Of a stretch of 44,956 bases of DNA, positions 25,430 through 34,261 are shown piece by piece. The stretch is taken from assembly GCA_949471785.1 (NCBI GenBank), contig CASWRE010000028.1, forward strand, positions 1 to 44,956, read 5' to 3'. The notes below the pieces were generated by a model. The model did not search any database, was not told the DNA's origin, and saw only the letters and a program-made list of their open reading frames with translations. Made by a program: the position numbers and the translations under genes. Origin of the DNA: an uncultured Lachnospiraceae bacterium (GTDB lineage: Bacteria; Bacillota; Clostridia; Lachnospirales; Lachnospiraceae). Positions within the stretch are counted from its first letter, which is position 1, and each line of letters starts with the position of its first letter.

Positions 25430-26125
25430 ATGAGACGAGTATTGTTGAAATTGAGCGGCGAGGCGCTGGCCGGCGAGAAGAAAACAGGTTTTGACGAGCC
25501 CACGGTTACGGCGGTGGCGAAGCAGGTAAAGCAGCTGGTGGATGACGGAATCCAGGTGGGGATCGTCATCGGCGGAGGAAACTTCTGGCGGGGCCGTACC
25601 AGCGAGACTATTGACAGGCCCAAAGCGGATCAGATCGGTATGCTGGCTACGGTGATGAATTGTATCTATGTGTCGGAGATCTTTCGTTCCGTGGGCATCG
25701 GCACGGAGGTGATGACGCCGTTCTTATGCGGCTCCTTTACCAGTCTTTTTTCCAAAGACGGCGCGGTGGCCGCGCTGGAGGCGGGGAAGGTGGTATTTTT
25801 TGCCGGCGGCACGGGCCATCCCTATTTTTCCACGGATACGGCTACGGCGCTCCGGGCCGTGGAGATTGAGGCGGAGATCATTCTTTTAGCCAAGGCGGTG
25901 GACGGTATCTATGACAGCGATCCCAAGGTAAATCCAAACGCGGTCAAATTTGACGAGATCACGATCCAGGAGGTCATCGACCGCAGGCTGGCGGCCATGG
26001 ATTTGTCGGCTTCCATAATGTGTATGGAAAATCATATGCCCATGTTGGTATTTCTTCTGAATGGGGAGGACAGTATCATCAACGCGGCCAGAGGGAAGAG
26101 CGGCGGGACCAGGGTGACGGTGTAG
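25430..26125 (+). CDS. pyrH: UMP kinase
   Basis: 231 residues, hexameric bacterial UMP kinase that makes UDP. MRRVLLKLSGEALAGEK is the amino-acid-kinase start, IQVGIVIGGGNFWRGR the phosphate loop. Further blocks are DQIGMLATVMN, FFAGGTGHPYFSTDTATALRA and AKAVDGIYDSDPK. ATG 25430 fits GGGAGG spacing; ATG 25427 directly before it is possible. First gene of the conserved pyrH-frr-uppS-cdsA-dxr-rseP order. Confidence 0.96.
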   Translation: MRRVLLKLSGEALAGEKKTGFDEPTVTAVAKQVKQLVDDGIQVGIVIGGGNFWRGRTSETIDRPKADQIGMLATVMNCIYVSEIFRSVGIGTEVMTPFLCGSFTSLFSKDGAVAALEAGKVVFFAGGTGHPYFSTDTATALRAVEIEAEIILLAKAVDGIYDSDPKVNPNAVKFDEITIQEVIDRRLAAMDLSASIMCMENHMPMLVFLLNGEDSIINAARGKSGGTRVTV

Positions 26126-26191
26126 TAAGGACAGGAAGCATGGCGGTGCGCTTTCTGTCGCGAGAAATATATGACCACAGGAGGGTTTTTT

Positions 26192-26746
26192 ATGAACGAG
26201 AAGATTCAGGCTTATGAGACAAAGATGGGCAAGACGCTGGCAAATCTGGAGTCGGAGTTCGGCGCTATCCGGGCCGGACGCGCCAATCCCCGTGTGCTGG
26301 ACCGATTGTACGTGGATTACTACGGTACGCCGTCGCCGATTCAGCAGGTGGCCAATGTGTCCGTACCGGACCCGCGGGTGATTCAGATTCAGCCCTGGGA
26401 GAATAAGATGATCAAAGTGATTGAGAAAGCAATTATGACCTCTGATCTCGGCATCAATCCCACTAACGACGGCAAATCCATCCGCCTGGTGTTCCCGGAG
26501 CTTACTGAGGAGAGACGTAAGGATCTGGTGAAGGATATCCGCAAGAAAGGGGAAGCGGCTAAGGTGGCCGTCCGCAATATCCGCCGCGACGCCAATGATA
26601 TGCTGAAAAAATTGGGCAAGGGGGAGGATATCTCCGAGGATGAGATCAAGGATATGCAGGATGAGGTGCAGAAGCTGACGGACAAATTTATCAAGGAAGT
26701 AGACAAGGCGGTGGAAACCAAGTCCAAAGAGATTTTAACCGTATAG
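26192..26746 (+). CDS. frr: ribosome recycling factor
   Basis: 184 residues; releases ribosomes from mRNA after termination together with EF-G. Family signatures: [60 protein letters not shown] and the C-terminal coiled-coil. ATG 26192 follows AGGAGG. Normal length. Confidence 0.97.
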   Translation: MNEKIQAYETKMGKTLANLESEFGAIRAGRANPRVLDRLYVDYYGTPSPIQQVANVSVPDPRVIQIQPWENKMIKVIEKAIMTSDLGINPTNDGKSIRLVFPELTEERRKDLVKDIRKKGEAAKVAVRNIRRDANDMLKKLGKGEDISEDEIKDMQDEVQKLTDKFIKEVDKAVETKSKEILTV

Positions 26747-26831
26747 AGAGTAATAGTCCAGCTGAAAGCTGAACTGTCACTATAGAGAAATGCTGTCCGG
26801 CCGGAGCCGGGCGGCAATAAGAAAAACAGTA

Positions 26832-26862
26832 TTCCGGCAGACATCAGTGATGTTTGCCGGAA
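26832..26862 (+). terminator. near-perfect hairpin between frr and uppS
   Basis: TTCCGGCAGACATCA pairs with TGATGTTTGCCGGAA over 15 bp with one G-U. No T-run follows. It is directly followed by copy 2 of the dispersed hairpin repeat. Confidence 0.4.
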
Positions 26863-26866
26863 GTTG

Positions 26867-26909
26867 TATGCGTAAGGAAACTGTGAAGGTACCGAACGGT
26901 TATTGCATA
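26867..26909 (+). repeat. dispersed hairpin repeat, copy 2
   Basis: Core stem AACTGT (26879-26884) and ACGGTT (26896-26901, one G-U) around loop GAAGGTACCGA. The outer arms TATGC and GCATA lengthen the stem. The core from AACTGT through the following TTATTGCATAA matches copy 1 at most positions. It ends 36 bp before uppS. Confidence 0.6.
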
Positions 26910-26944
26910 AGAAAGGATGGCAGACCGAGATCTGCGGACGAGTG

Positions 26945-27649
26945 ATGAATATTCCGAACCATGTGGCTATAATTCTTGACGGCAACGGACGATGGGCAAA
27001 GGCAAAAGGAATGCCCCGCACCTACGGGCACACAAAGGGATGTGAGAATCTGGAGAAAATCTGTTATGTGGCCAGGGACGTGGGCATTAAATATCTGACG
27101 GTGTACGCCTTCTCCACGGAGAACTGGAAGCGTTCTCCCGATGAGGTGAATGCCCTGCTGCGGCTGTTTCGCCGGTATCTGAAAAAATGTATTCGGTCCT
27201 CAGAAGAAAATCAGATGAGGGTGAAGGTCATTGGCGATACGACGGCATTTGCGCCGGATCTGCAGGAGAGTATACGCAGGCTGGAGGAGTTTTCCAGGGA
27301 TTATGATAAACTGTATTTTCAGATTGCTTTAAATTACGGCAGCCGGGATGAGATGACGCGGGCGGTGGGCCGTCTGGCCGGCGATGTGAAGGTCGGACGG
27401 ATCAGGGGCCCGGTGACGGAGGAAATGATCGGCTCTTACCTGGATACGGCCGGAGTACCGGACCCGGATCTTCTGATTCGCACCAGCGGCGAGCAGCGGC
27501 TGTCCAATTTCCTGCTCTGGCAGCTGGCTTATACGGAGTTTTATTTTACGCCGGTGGCCTGGCCGGATTTCCATAAAGAGGAATTGCTGGAGGCTATCCG
27601 GCAATATAATGACAGGGACAGACGATACGGCGGTGTGAAAGAATCATAA
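26945..27649 (+). CDS. uppS: isoprenyl transferase (undecaprenyl diphosphate synthase)
   Basis: 234 residues; condenses isopentenyl diphosphate onto farnesyl diphosphate to make the C55 carrier for peptidoglycan. The diphosphate-binding motif is HVAIILDGNGRWAKAKG, then YLTVYAFSTENWKRS. The C-terminal block RTSGEQRLSNFLLWQLAYTE carries the conserved Arg/Glu. ATG 26945 starts the homology; a GTG just before it is an alternative. Followed by cdsA after 11 bp. Confidence 0.96.
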   Translation: MNIPNHVAIILDGNGRWAKAKGMPRTYGHTKGCENLEKICYVARDVGIKYLTVYAFSTENWKRSPDEVNALLRLFRRYLKKCIRSSEENQMRVKVIGDTTAFAPDLQESIRRLEEFSRDYDKLYFQIALNYGSRDEMTRAVGRLAGDVKVGRIRGPVTEEMIGSYLDTAGVPDPDLLIRTSGEQRLSNFLLWQLAYTEFYFTPVAWPDFHKEELLEAIRQYNDRDRRYGGVKES

Positions 27650-27660
27650 CGGGGGACATT

Positions 27661-28458
27661 ATGTTTAAGACGAGACTGATAAGCGGGATTGTACTGATAG
27701 CGGTGGCCCTGCTGACGATCTGCACAGGGCGCCTGGTACTTTTTGTGACGCTGCTGGGAGTGTCTGTGATTGGGATGCAGGAGCTGTACAGAGCCATGAA
27801 GGTGAGAGAAGACCGTTTTACCGGCCTGGAGCTGGCCGGTTATGCCGGAGTGATCGGATATTATCTGGTGATCGGAGCGGCAGGAGAATATGCGCTGATG
27901 GAGTTGATCGCCGTGTTGATTCTGTTGATGTGCGTGTATGTTTTTTCCTATCCGAAATACAGGGCGGAGCAGGTCATGGCGGCTATGTTCGGCGTACTTT
28001 ATGTGGGCGTCATGTTGTCCTTTATCTATCAGACCAGGAGTCTGTACGGCGGTGAATATCATGTGTGGCTGATATTTCTGTCCTCCTGGGGATGCGATAC
28101 CTGTGCCTACTGCGTGGGTATGCTGATGGGAAAACACAAGATGGCGCCGGTTTTAAGCCCTAAGAAATCTGTTGAGGGAGCTGTGGGCGGTGTGGCGGGA
28201 GCGGCCCTTTTGGGTGCTGTCTATGCCGCGGCTACGGGGAGTATCCCAGTGGTTTACGCGGTGATCTGCGGCGCGGGGGCGCTGATTTCCATGGTGGGTG
28301 ATCTGGCGGCTTCTGCGATCAAGAGAAACCAGGGAATCAAGGATTACGGGACGCTGATTCCCGGGCATGGGGGAATACTGGATCGATTTGACAGTGTGAT
28401 ATTCACGGCTCCGGCGATCTATTTTTTGTGCACATTGTTGATTTCCCCAAAATTTTAA
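27661..28458 (+). CDS. cdsA: phosphatidate cytidylyltransferase
   Basis: 265-residue membrane protein with about eight hydrophobic segments that makes CDP-diacylglycerol from phosphatidate and CTP. The CDS signature near the C-terminus is SAIKRNQGIKDYGTLIPGHG followed by GILDRFDS, complete. Upstream blocks SWGCDTCAYCVGMLMGKHK and LSPKKSVEGAVGG are also typical. Part of the uppS-cdsA-dxr-rseP run. Confidence 0.96.
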   Translation: MFKTRLISGIVLIAVALLTICTGRLVLFVTLLGVSVIGMQELYRAMKVREDRFTGLELAGYAGVIGYYLVIGAAGEYALMELIAVLILLMCVYVFSYPKYRAEQVMAAMFGVLYVGVMLSFIYQTRSLYGGEYHVWLIFLSSWGCDTCAYCVGMLMGKHKMAPVLSPKKSVEGAVGGVAGAALLGAVYAAATGSIPVVYAVICGAGALISMVGDLAASAIKRNQGIKDYGTLIPGHGGILDRFDSVIFTAPAIYFLCTLLISPKF

Positions 28459-28555
28459 TGACGGTATGTCTGTCGGGAAGAACAGAATACTTACATTTTT
28501 TTAAGAAAACGGACACAGAGATGTCACAGGAGAAACGTAAGGTATGGGGAGTATG

Positions 28556-29707
28556 ATGAAAAACATTGCCGTATTAGGTTCTACAGGTTCTATCGGAACG
28601 CAGACTCTGGAGGTGGTCAGGGAAAATGGCGATATCCGGGTGACGGGGCTGGCCGCCGGAAGGAATATCGGGCTGCTGGAAAAGCAGATTCGGGAGTTCG
28701 TCCCGTCCCTGGCGGTGGTCTGGGATGAGGAGAAGGCGAAAGAGCTGGCCGTCCGGGTGGCGGATTTGCCGGTGCGGATTCTGGCCGGAATGGAAGGTCT
28801 CCTGGAGCTGGCGGCGATGCCGGAGGCGGAGCTTCTGGTGACGGCTGTTGTGGGGATGATCGGTATACGTCCCACCATTGCGGCCATAGAAGCCGGCAAG
28901 GATATCGCCCTGGCTAATAAGGAGACGCTGGTGACGGCGGGGCATTTGATTATGCCTCTTGCCAGGAAGCGCGGTGTGCGGATACTTCCGGTGGACAGTG
29001 AGCACAGCGCCATTTTTCAGGCTCTTGCCGGGGAGACAGGAAACACCGTCAGCAAGCTGCTGATTACCGCGTCCGGCGGGCCTTTTCGGGGCAGAGACCG
29101 GGCATTTCTGGAGCATGTGCAGGTGGAAGACGCCCTGAGGCATCCCAACTGGGCCATGGGGCGGAAGATTACCATAGATTCGGCCACCCTGGTCAACAAG
29201 GGCCTGGAGGTTATGGAGGCCAAATGGCTATTTGACGTGGGGCTGGACAATATACAGGTGGTGGTGCAGCCCAAAAGCATCATCCATTCCATGGTGGAAT
29301 TTGCGGACGGGGCGGTGGTGGCTCAGATGGGCACGCCGGACATGAAACTGCCGATCCAGTACGCGCTGTATTATCCCGAGAGACGCCATTTACCCGGAGA
29401 ACGGCTGGATTTCTGGAGTCTGGGGCAGATCACCTTTGAGAAGCCGGATATGGATACTTTCCGTGGTCTTCCCATGGCTATGGAGGCTGCCCGCATCGGC
29501 GGCTCCATGCCCACGGTGTTTAATGCGGCTAATGAGATGGCGGTGGCGGCTTTTCTGGACAGAAAGATAAGATTTCTGGATATATATGAGATCATTGGGG
29601 ATGCTATGGCGTCTCAAAGGAATGTGGATGAGCCGGATCTGGAACAGATTCTGGCGGCGGAGCAGGAGACCTACGAGCATATCAGAAGGAGGCATGCGGC
29701 AGATTGA
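28556..29707 (+). CDS. dxr: 1-deoxy-D-xylulose 5-phosphate reductoisomerase
   Basis: 383 residues; converts DXP to MEP with NADPH, first committed step of the MEP isoprenoid pathway that feeds uppS. KNIAVLGSTGSIGTQTL is the NADPH loop. Metal and substrate motifs: ANKETLVTAG, LPVDSEHSAIFQ, TASGGPFRGR, HPNWAMGRKITIDSATLVNKGLE (with the catalytic loop). In-frame ATGs at 28544 and 28553 are possible starts; 28556 fits family starts and a GGGGAG upstream. Its stop overlaps the rseP start by 4 bp. Confidence 0.96.
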   Translation: MKNIAVLGSTGSIGTQTLEVVRENGDIRVTGLAAGRNIGLLEKQIREFVPSLAVVWDEEKAKELAVRVADLPVRILAGMEGLLELAAMPEAELLVTAVVGMIGIRPTIAAIEAGKDIALANKETLVTAGHLIMPLARKRGVRILPVDSEHSAIFQALAGETGNTVSKLLITASGGPFRGRDRAFLEHVQVEDALRHPNWAMGRKITIDSATLVNKGLEVMEAKWLFDVGLDNIQVVVQPKSIIHSMVEFADGAVVAQMGTPDMKLPIQYALYYPERRHLPGERLDFWSLGQITFEKPDMDTFRGLPMAMEAARIGGSMPTVFNAANEMAVAAFLDRKIRFLDIYEIIGDAMASQRNVDEPDLEQILAAEQETYEHIRRRHAAD

Positions 29708-30990
29708 GTATTTTATTAGCGTTAGTGATATTCAGCGTATTAGTATTGTTCCATGAGTTCGGGCATTTCCTTTTTGCGAAACTGAACCATATTACGGTGT
29801 TGGAGTTTTCTCTGGGGATGGGGCCGAAACTGCTCAGCTTTGAAAAAGGAGGCACACTGTATTGTTTAAAGCTCTTTCCCTTCGGCGGTTCCTGCATGAT
29901 GCAGGGAGAGGACGGTGAAGACGAGACGGAGGGATCGTTTAATGCGGCTCCGGTCTGGGGACGTATTTCTGTGGTGGCGGCCGGCCCGATTTTCAATTTT
30001 ATTTTGGCGTTTCTCTTTGCCATGGTGGTAGTGGGGATCTCCGGCTTTGACCGGCCGGTGGTTACGACGGTGGAGGAGGGTTCCGCTGCGGAGGCCGCCG
30101 GTCTGCAGGTGGGCGACCAGATTACAAAGTTTGACGGTTACGGCGTTTCTCTTGGGCGCGATCTCTATATGTATATGAATCTGGTGGGGGCGCCGGACGA
30201 TCAGGTGCGGGTGGAGTATCTCCGTGACGGCGTGAAACAGTCCCTGGTTTATGTACCCGACAGCGAAGAGCGCTATATGCTGGGTTTTAACTATTATGCG
30301 GATGAACAGGAACCTCTGGTGGCGTCGGTGAGTCTGGGAGGAGCCATGGCTGAGGCAGGGGTAAAGTCCGGGGATGTCATCCTTGAGCTGGACGGCACGG
30401 CGATCCATACAGGCGCGGAGCTGGAAAAATATATGGCGGATCACCCCATGGACGGCAGCGTGATCCATATGGTCTATAAGCGGGGAGATAAAGTAGAGGA
30501 AGCAGATGTAACCCCTTCGATGCATATGGCTGTCGATATTGGTTTCGGCTATAATATGGCCTATGAGAAGGCCGATGCACTGGGCGTGCTTCGTTATGGC
30601 TTTGAGGAGGTTAAGTATTGGATCAAGACGACGGTTCTGAGTCTGCGGATGCTGGTGACAGGAAAAGTGGGCATTAATGACATGTCCGGCCCGGTAGGGA
30701 TCGTGAGTACGATCGGGGATACCTATGAGGAGAGCAAGTCTTACGGGGCGGCGGTGACACTGGCTACCATGCTTGAGCTGGTGATCCTGCTGTCCGCCAA
30801 CCTGGGCGTTATGAATCTGCTTCCCATCCCAGCCCTGGACGGGGGACGCCTGATCTTCCTGCTGGTGGAGGCCATACGCCGCAAACCAGTCAACCGGGAA
30901 CTGGAGGGAAAGATCCATTTTGCGGGATTTGCCCTTTTGATGTTGCTGATTGTGTATGTCAGTATTCATGATATTGTGAAACTGTTCTGA
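29704..30990 (+). CDS. rseP: RIP metalloprotease RseP (site-2 protease)
   Basis: 428-residue intramembrane zinc protease. Zinc motif HEFGH at residues 17-21 in the first membrane helix. Second motif NLLPIPALDGGRL near the C-terminus supplies the Asp ligand. PDZ-like segments lie between (AAGLQVGDQITKFDGYGVS; AGVKSGDVILELDGTAI). The start is TTG 29704 overlapping the dxr stop (TTGA), supported by AGAAGGAGG 10 bases upstream inside dxr. In Firmicutes it cleaves anti-sigma factors and signal peptides. ispG and polC, the usual next genes, are absent. Confidence 0.94.
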   Translation: MSILLALVIFSVLVLFHEFGHFLFAKLNHITVLEFSLGMGPKLLSFEKGGTLYCLKLFPFGGSCMMQGEDGEDETEGSFNAAPVWGRISVVAAGPIFNFILAFLFAMVVVGISGFDRPVVTTVEEGSAAEAAGLQVGDQITKFDGYGVSLGRDLYMYMNLVGAPDDQVRVEYLRDGVKQSLVYVPDSEERYMLGFNYYADEQEPLVASVSLGGAMAEAGVKSGDVILELDGTAIHTGAELEKYMADHPMDGSVIHMVYKRGDKVEEADVTPSMHMAVDIGFGYNMAYEKADALGVLRYGFEEVKYWIKTTVLSLRMLVTGKVGINDMSGPVGIVSTIGDTYEESKSYGAAVTLATMLELVILLSANLGVMNLLPIPALDGGRLIFLLVEAIRRKPVNRELEGKIHFAGFALLMLLIVYVSIHDIVKLF

Positions 30991-31097
30991 GAGTATATCG
31001 GGGAGAGAGCGTGTCTGAAAATGATGGTACCGATTTTCGGGCACGTTCTGGTTTATTCCTGCGGGACGTTTTGCAGGGAAAACGGAAGGAGAATTTT

Positions 31098-31880
31098 ATG
31101 GACGGGCAACAGATTTTCAGAAATCGTCTTGCCTCTATCGGTTCTTTTGCGGAGGAAAAGCACGGCGTGCTGACAGAGCAGGAGATCCGTAATTATTTTG
31201 ATGGTGTGACACTGGCCGATGGGCAGTGGGATCTGGTATATCGTTATCTGGAGACATTAAAGATCCGCATTGCGGGGCGTAAAGAGACTTCGGATTATAT
31301 CCTGATGCCTGAGGCGGCTTCTGCCGGGGACAGGGCTGTTTCTGAGGAGCGCGGGCACGGGGAAGACGATGTGCTGGACCTGTATCTGGAAGATATGAAG
31401 CAGGTGGCCCCGGCGGCTCCCGGCGAGGAGGAAGTTCTGACAAAGGCAGCCGCAGAGGGGGAGGACATGGCCGTCAAACGGCTGGCGGAGCTGTATCTGT
31501 ACCATGTGATCGCCATTGCCAGGGAATATGCGGGGAAAGGAAGTCTTCCCGTGGGAGATCTGATCCAGGAAGGAAATGTGGGTCTGCTCACCGGGATTTC
31601 CATGCTGGCAGAACGGCCTGCGGGCACTTCCGCGGCAGATTATCTGATCGGTTCCATTCGGGAGGCCATGGAGCTGTATATCCTTGAGCTGGGAGACCAG
31701 GCGAATATCGGCAAACGGGTGGAGGAGAAGGTGAACCGCCTCCACCAGGCTATCCGGGAGCTGGAAAGGGATCTGGAGCATAAGGTTACAAAGGAGGAAG
31801 TCTCTGCTTTTCTGGGTATGCCCCTTGCCGAAATCGAGGATCTGCTGCGCATGGCTGGTGATGGGCTGGAGCTGGAGTAA
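31098..31880 (+). CDS. sigma-70-like protein lacking region 4
   Basis: 260 residues from ATG 31098 (GGAAGGAG upstream). Residues 5-55 resemble sigma region 1.1 (GVLTEQEIRNYFDG). About 92-115 is region 1.2-like (DVLDLYLEDMKQVAP) and 125-175 region 2.1-2.2 (AKRLAELYLYHVIAIA in outline; LPVGDLIQEGNVGLLTGI). The aromatic promoter-melting helix of region 2.3 is replaced by SAADYLIGSIREAMELYIL. A region-3-like helix pair follows (KVTKEEVSAFLGMPLAEIEDLL) and the protein stops before any region 4. It can probably bind RNA polymerase core but not recognise a -35, so an anti-sigma-like or modulatory role is possible (inference). Confidence 0.7.
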   Translation: MDGQQIFRNRLASIGSFAEEKHGVLTEQEIRNYFDGVTLADGQWDLVYRYLETLKIRIAGRKETSDYILMPEAASAGDRAVSEERGHGEDDVLDLYLEDMKQVAPAAPGEEEVLTKAAAEGEDMAVKRLAELYLYHVIAIAREYAGKGSLPVGDLIQEGNVGLLTGISMLAERPAGTSAADYLIGSIREAMELYILELGDQANIGKRVEEKVNRLHQAIRELERDLEHKVTKEEVSAFLGMPLAEIEDLLRMAGDGLELE

Positions 31881-31907
31881 AAAATGAAAAACAAATGTTC
31901 TTATATG

Positions 31908-31936
31908 GCGGAGCTGACCTTTCAGGTCAGTTCCGC
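31908..31936. terminator. bidirectional hairpin between sigma-like gene and split SpoIID-like gene
   Basis: GCGGAGCTGACCT pairs with AGGTCAGTTCCGC over 13 bp with one G-U, loop TTC. It contains the stop of the minus-strand gene; T-rich sequence follows on the plus side (TATTCTTGTT). Confidence 0.55.
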
Positions 31937-32308
31937 TATTCTTGTTACACCCACATAAATATCCTGAATCCGGTACCAGGTGGGATAATCCACGATGCCG
32001 GTCTGGGGAAGTCCGAAGACCTGCTGGAATTTGCGCACGGCGCTTTGCGTGCCCTCGCCGTAAATGCCGTCCACAGACACGGCGGGAATGGCCGGATACC
32101 CTCTGCGGATGGCATTGAGCTGTTCCTGCAGCTGGCGTACTTTTGCGCCGGAGGCGCCGATATTCAGATCGTAGCCCGGCCAGGATGAGGGAACGCCGGA
32201 GATCTCTTCCGCGGTATTGATGTACATGTTATCGCCGTAGTAATAGCGCAGAATCTGTATGGCAGAGTAATTCCGGTCGCCCAGATATTTTGATCCCCAC
32301 TGGCTCAT
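31922..32308 (-). pseudogene. 3' fragment of the interrupted SpoIID-like/peptidoglycan-binding gene
   Basis: The last 128 codons, from the ATG at 32308, read MSQWGSKYLGDRNYSAIQIL and RYYYGD, matching the end of a SpoIID domain (SQWG...G...EIL..YY). A PG_binding_1 domain follows (GASGAKVRQLQEQLNAI; VDGIYGEGTQSAVRKFQQVF; TGIVDYPTWYRI). Sequence beyond 32308 belongs to the inserted element: the frame stays open to an ATG at 32401 inside the recombinase gene, but those extra residues have no meaning in this family. The 5' part lies at 34877-35773. As arranged here the fragment is probably not expressed. Confidence 0.85.
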
Positions 32309-32332
32309 CCCTATAGCAAGGACGTTCAAATA
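32281..32332. other. attL-like junction of the inserted element
   Basis: The shared core TCATCC is at 32305-32310. To its left is gene sequence (CCCCACTGGC), to its right element sequence (CTATAGCAAGGACG). The element half-site (32309-32332) is the partner of 34864-34887 in the reconstructed attP. The recombinase stop codon lies 20 bp further in, the usual arrangement with integrase next to its att site. Confidence 0.75.
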
Positions 32333-32351
32333 CCGGGGAAATCGTATTTTA

Positions 32352-33887
32352 TCAGGACTTCCGGCCTCCGGGCCTCTGTCCGGAGTAGTCATAATAGACA
32401 TTTACACGGTCTATGTCCTTCTGGTAAACGATCTTTGAGACAATACTTTTCAGGGCCGTGTTTTTCTGGGTGTCTGTGAAATCTTCCGAAATGAGGATAT
32501 CATGAATGCCGTTTATGCGCCGGGAACGGGCGGCGGCCGGAGCTTCTGCAGTATTTTTTGCGGGAGCGCAGGTATTCATCTGAGCCTGCAGAAGCTCCCG
32601 CTCTCTGTGGATCAGCTCTTTGTTCTGTCTGTATTCTTCCAGTGTGTCGATACCGCTGCGATACGCTTCTTTGATCCGGGCTTCTTTATCCGGAAGCCGG
32701 TCAAGCCGTTCTTGCAGAAGCCGCAGTTCGCCTGCCTTTTCTGCGCCGGCCGGGATCTTTCGCTCAAAAGACAGGTTCCGGGAGATCATGGCTTCCTGAA
32801 TGGCGGCCAGGACGACCGGCTCCAGTTTTCTGGAACTGACGGTGCATTTGGCCATGCATTTGCCCTTGGAGTAACCGTAACAGGTGAAATAGCAGTAGCT
32901 GCGTCCGTAGCGTTTATCCTTCATATGTTTGGCGATCATGGTACGGCCGCAGGCCGGGCATTTCACGATGCCGCCGAGCCAGTGCCGATAGGTGGAAGAG
33001 GGCCGCGTCCGGGAAGGATGACAGGTCTGTTTCCGGCGTTCCTGAGCCCGGTCAAAAAGTTCCTTCGGAATGATCGGTTCATGGCGTCCGTCAGCAAGAA
33101 TCCACTCGTCCCGGGCTTTGATCTGCTGGGTCTCGCTTTCCCTCACGTTCCAGCGCACCATACCGTAGTATACCGGATTCTGCAGGATATACTCCACGCC
33201 GCGCCGCTCGAAAGGCTTTTGTTCCCGGGTTTTCAGCCCCAGGGCATTCAGGTCTCGGGCGATATCAAAGGTCCCCATGTTTTCTTCCACATATTTGTGA
33301 AAGATGGCGCGGACGGTCGCAGCCTCTTCCGGAACGACGCCCGGGGGTTCGCCCCGGCGTTCAATACGATAGCCCAAAGGGGGCCGGGCCAGATAGCCGC
33401 CCCGCAGGGCCTTCTCAGACATTCCCCGGAAGACCTCGCCGGAGAGGCGGACAGAGTAATATTCGTCCATCCACTCAATGATCCGTTCGATCAGGGAGCC
33501 GAAAGGGCCGTCCATGATCGGTTCGGATACGCTGATCACTTCCACATGGCATTGTCTGCGCAGCAGGGATTTATAGACGATACTTTCCTCCTGATTGCGG
33601 GCAAAACGGCTGAATTTCCATACCAGTATCACGGAAAACGGCGCGGGATTCTCCTTTGCCAGGGCGATCATCCGCATAAATGCCGGTCTTTTGTTTGCTT
33701 TCTTTCCGGAGACGCCGCCGTCCAGGAAAATGTAATCCCGGGATATGACGATGTTGTTTGCTTTGGCGTAATCCAGCAGGAGTCTTTTTTGCGCGTCGGG
33801 GGAGAGTTCTTCCTGCATGTGGGTGCTTACCCGTATGTAGGCCGCTCCCGGACGCGGGGGCGTAAGGGTTTTGTTCTGGTTCATCAT
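32352..33887 (-). CDS. large serine recombinase
   Basis: 511 residues. The resolvase/invertase catalytic domain (about 15-150) has the nucleophile Ser in AAYIRVSTHMQEE and the Arg-rich active-site segment VWKFSRFARNQEES. The Recombinase domain follows (LARPPLGYRIERR; RDLNALGLKTREQKPFERRG; ILQNPVYYGMVRWN). A zinc ribbon comes next: CPACGRTMIAKH...CYGYSKGKCMAKC. A coiled coil (about 375-450) precedes a C-terminal tail. Size and layout match SpoIVCA-type recombinases that excise skin-like elements. The ATGATG start has no good ribosome binding site, so translation may be weak. Its 3' end abuts attL. Confidence 0.93.
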   Translation of the reverse strand: MMNQNKTLTPPRPGAAYIRVSTHMQEELSPDAQKRLLLDYAKANNIVISRDYIFLDGGVSGKKANKRPAFMRMIALAKENPAPFSVILVWKFSRFARNQEESIVYKSLLRRQCHVEVISVSEPIMDGPFGSLIERIIEWMDEYYSVRLSGEVFRGMSEKALRGGYLARPPLGYRIERRGEPPGVVPEEAATVRAIFHKYVEENMGTFDIARDLNALGLKTREQKPFERRGVEYILQNPVYYGMVRWNVRESETQQIKARDEWILADGRHEPIIPKELFDRAQERRKQTCHPSRTRPSSTYRHWLGGIVKCPACGRTMIAKHMKDKRYGRSYCYFTCYGYSKGKCMAKCTVSSRKLEPVVLAAIQEAMISRNLSFERKIPAGAEKAGELRLLQERLDRLPDKEARIKEAYRSGIDTLEEYRQNKELIHRERELLQAQMNTCAPAKNTAEAPAAARSRRINGIHDILISEDFTDTQKNTALKSIVSKIVYQKDIDRVNVYYDYSGQRPGGRKS

Positions 33888-33979
33888 ACCACCACTGTAT
33901 GCACAAAAAGCAAAAAAAATACGGCTGTGCAGACAGGGCTGCCCGGCGGTCCGGTTTTGCTGTTTTTCTGAAAAGAGAA

Positions 33980-33995
33980 TTTGCGTTCGCGCAAA
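33980..33995. promoter_or_regulatory. TTCG-loop hairpin between the divergent element genes
   Basis: TTTGCG and CGCAAA are perfectly paired around a TTCG tetraloop. It lies in the 176-bp region between the recombinase and the small ORF and could be an operator or an RNA structure in either leader. Confidence 0.35.
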
Positions 33996-34063
33996 GGAAT
34001 GGCGCGGTGAAGGGAAAAAGCGTCAAGTGGTACAACCAGTATCACATATCCTGTACGGGGGTG

Positions 34064-34213
34064 ATGTATTTGACATACTGCAACATAGTGATGATCAACG
34101 GAGAAGAACGGCAGCTGAAAGATCTGACCGTCGAAGAACAAGAGCAATTTGCCGATGCAGGAAATCGAAGGGCCGCGGAGGCGGTGAATTATCAGGAGGT
34201 GAAGACAGTCTGA
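34064..34213 (+). CDS. small recombinase-adjacent protein of unknown function
   Basis: About 49 residues from ATG 34064 (GTG 34061, 34007 or the first ATG at 33899 are also in frame). The core is NIVMINGEERQLKDLTVEEQ followed by EQFADAGNRRAAEAV. Small acidic proteins of this pattern (NG..., L.EL..EE...A..LN.RA......Y) commonly sit next to serine recombinase genes in Clostridia. That is known only as an association; a role as recombination directionality factor or regulator is inference. It reads away from the recombinase. Confidence 0.45.
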   Translation: MYLTYCNIVMINGEERQLKDLTVEEQEQFADAGNRRAAEAVNYQEVKTV

Positions 34214-34261
34214 CAGCAGACACATGAGATTGTCCGGGAAACGGCCTGCTCCCTGCATAAC

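Noticed and set aside
32309..32401. Start of a minus-strand frame beginning MSIMTTPDRG that runs into the peptidoglycan-binding fragment
   Set aside because: These 31 codons overlap the end of the recombinase gene and element DNA; the fusion frame is an accident of the insertion.
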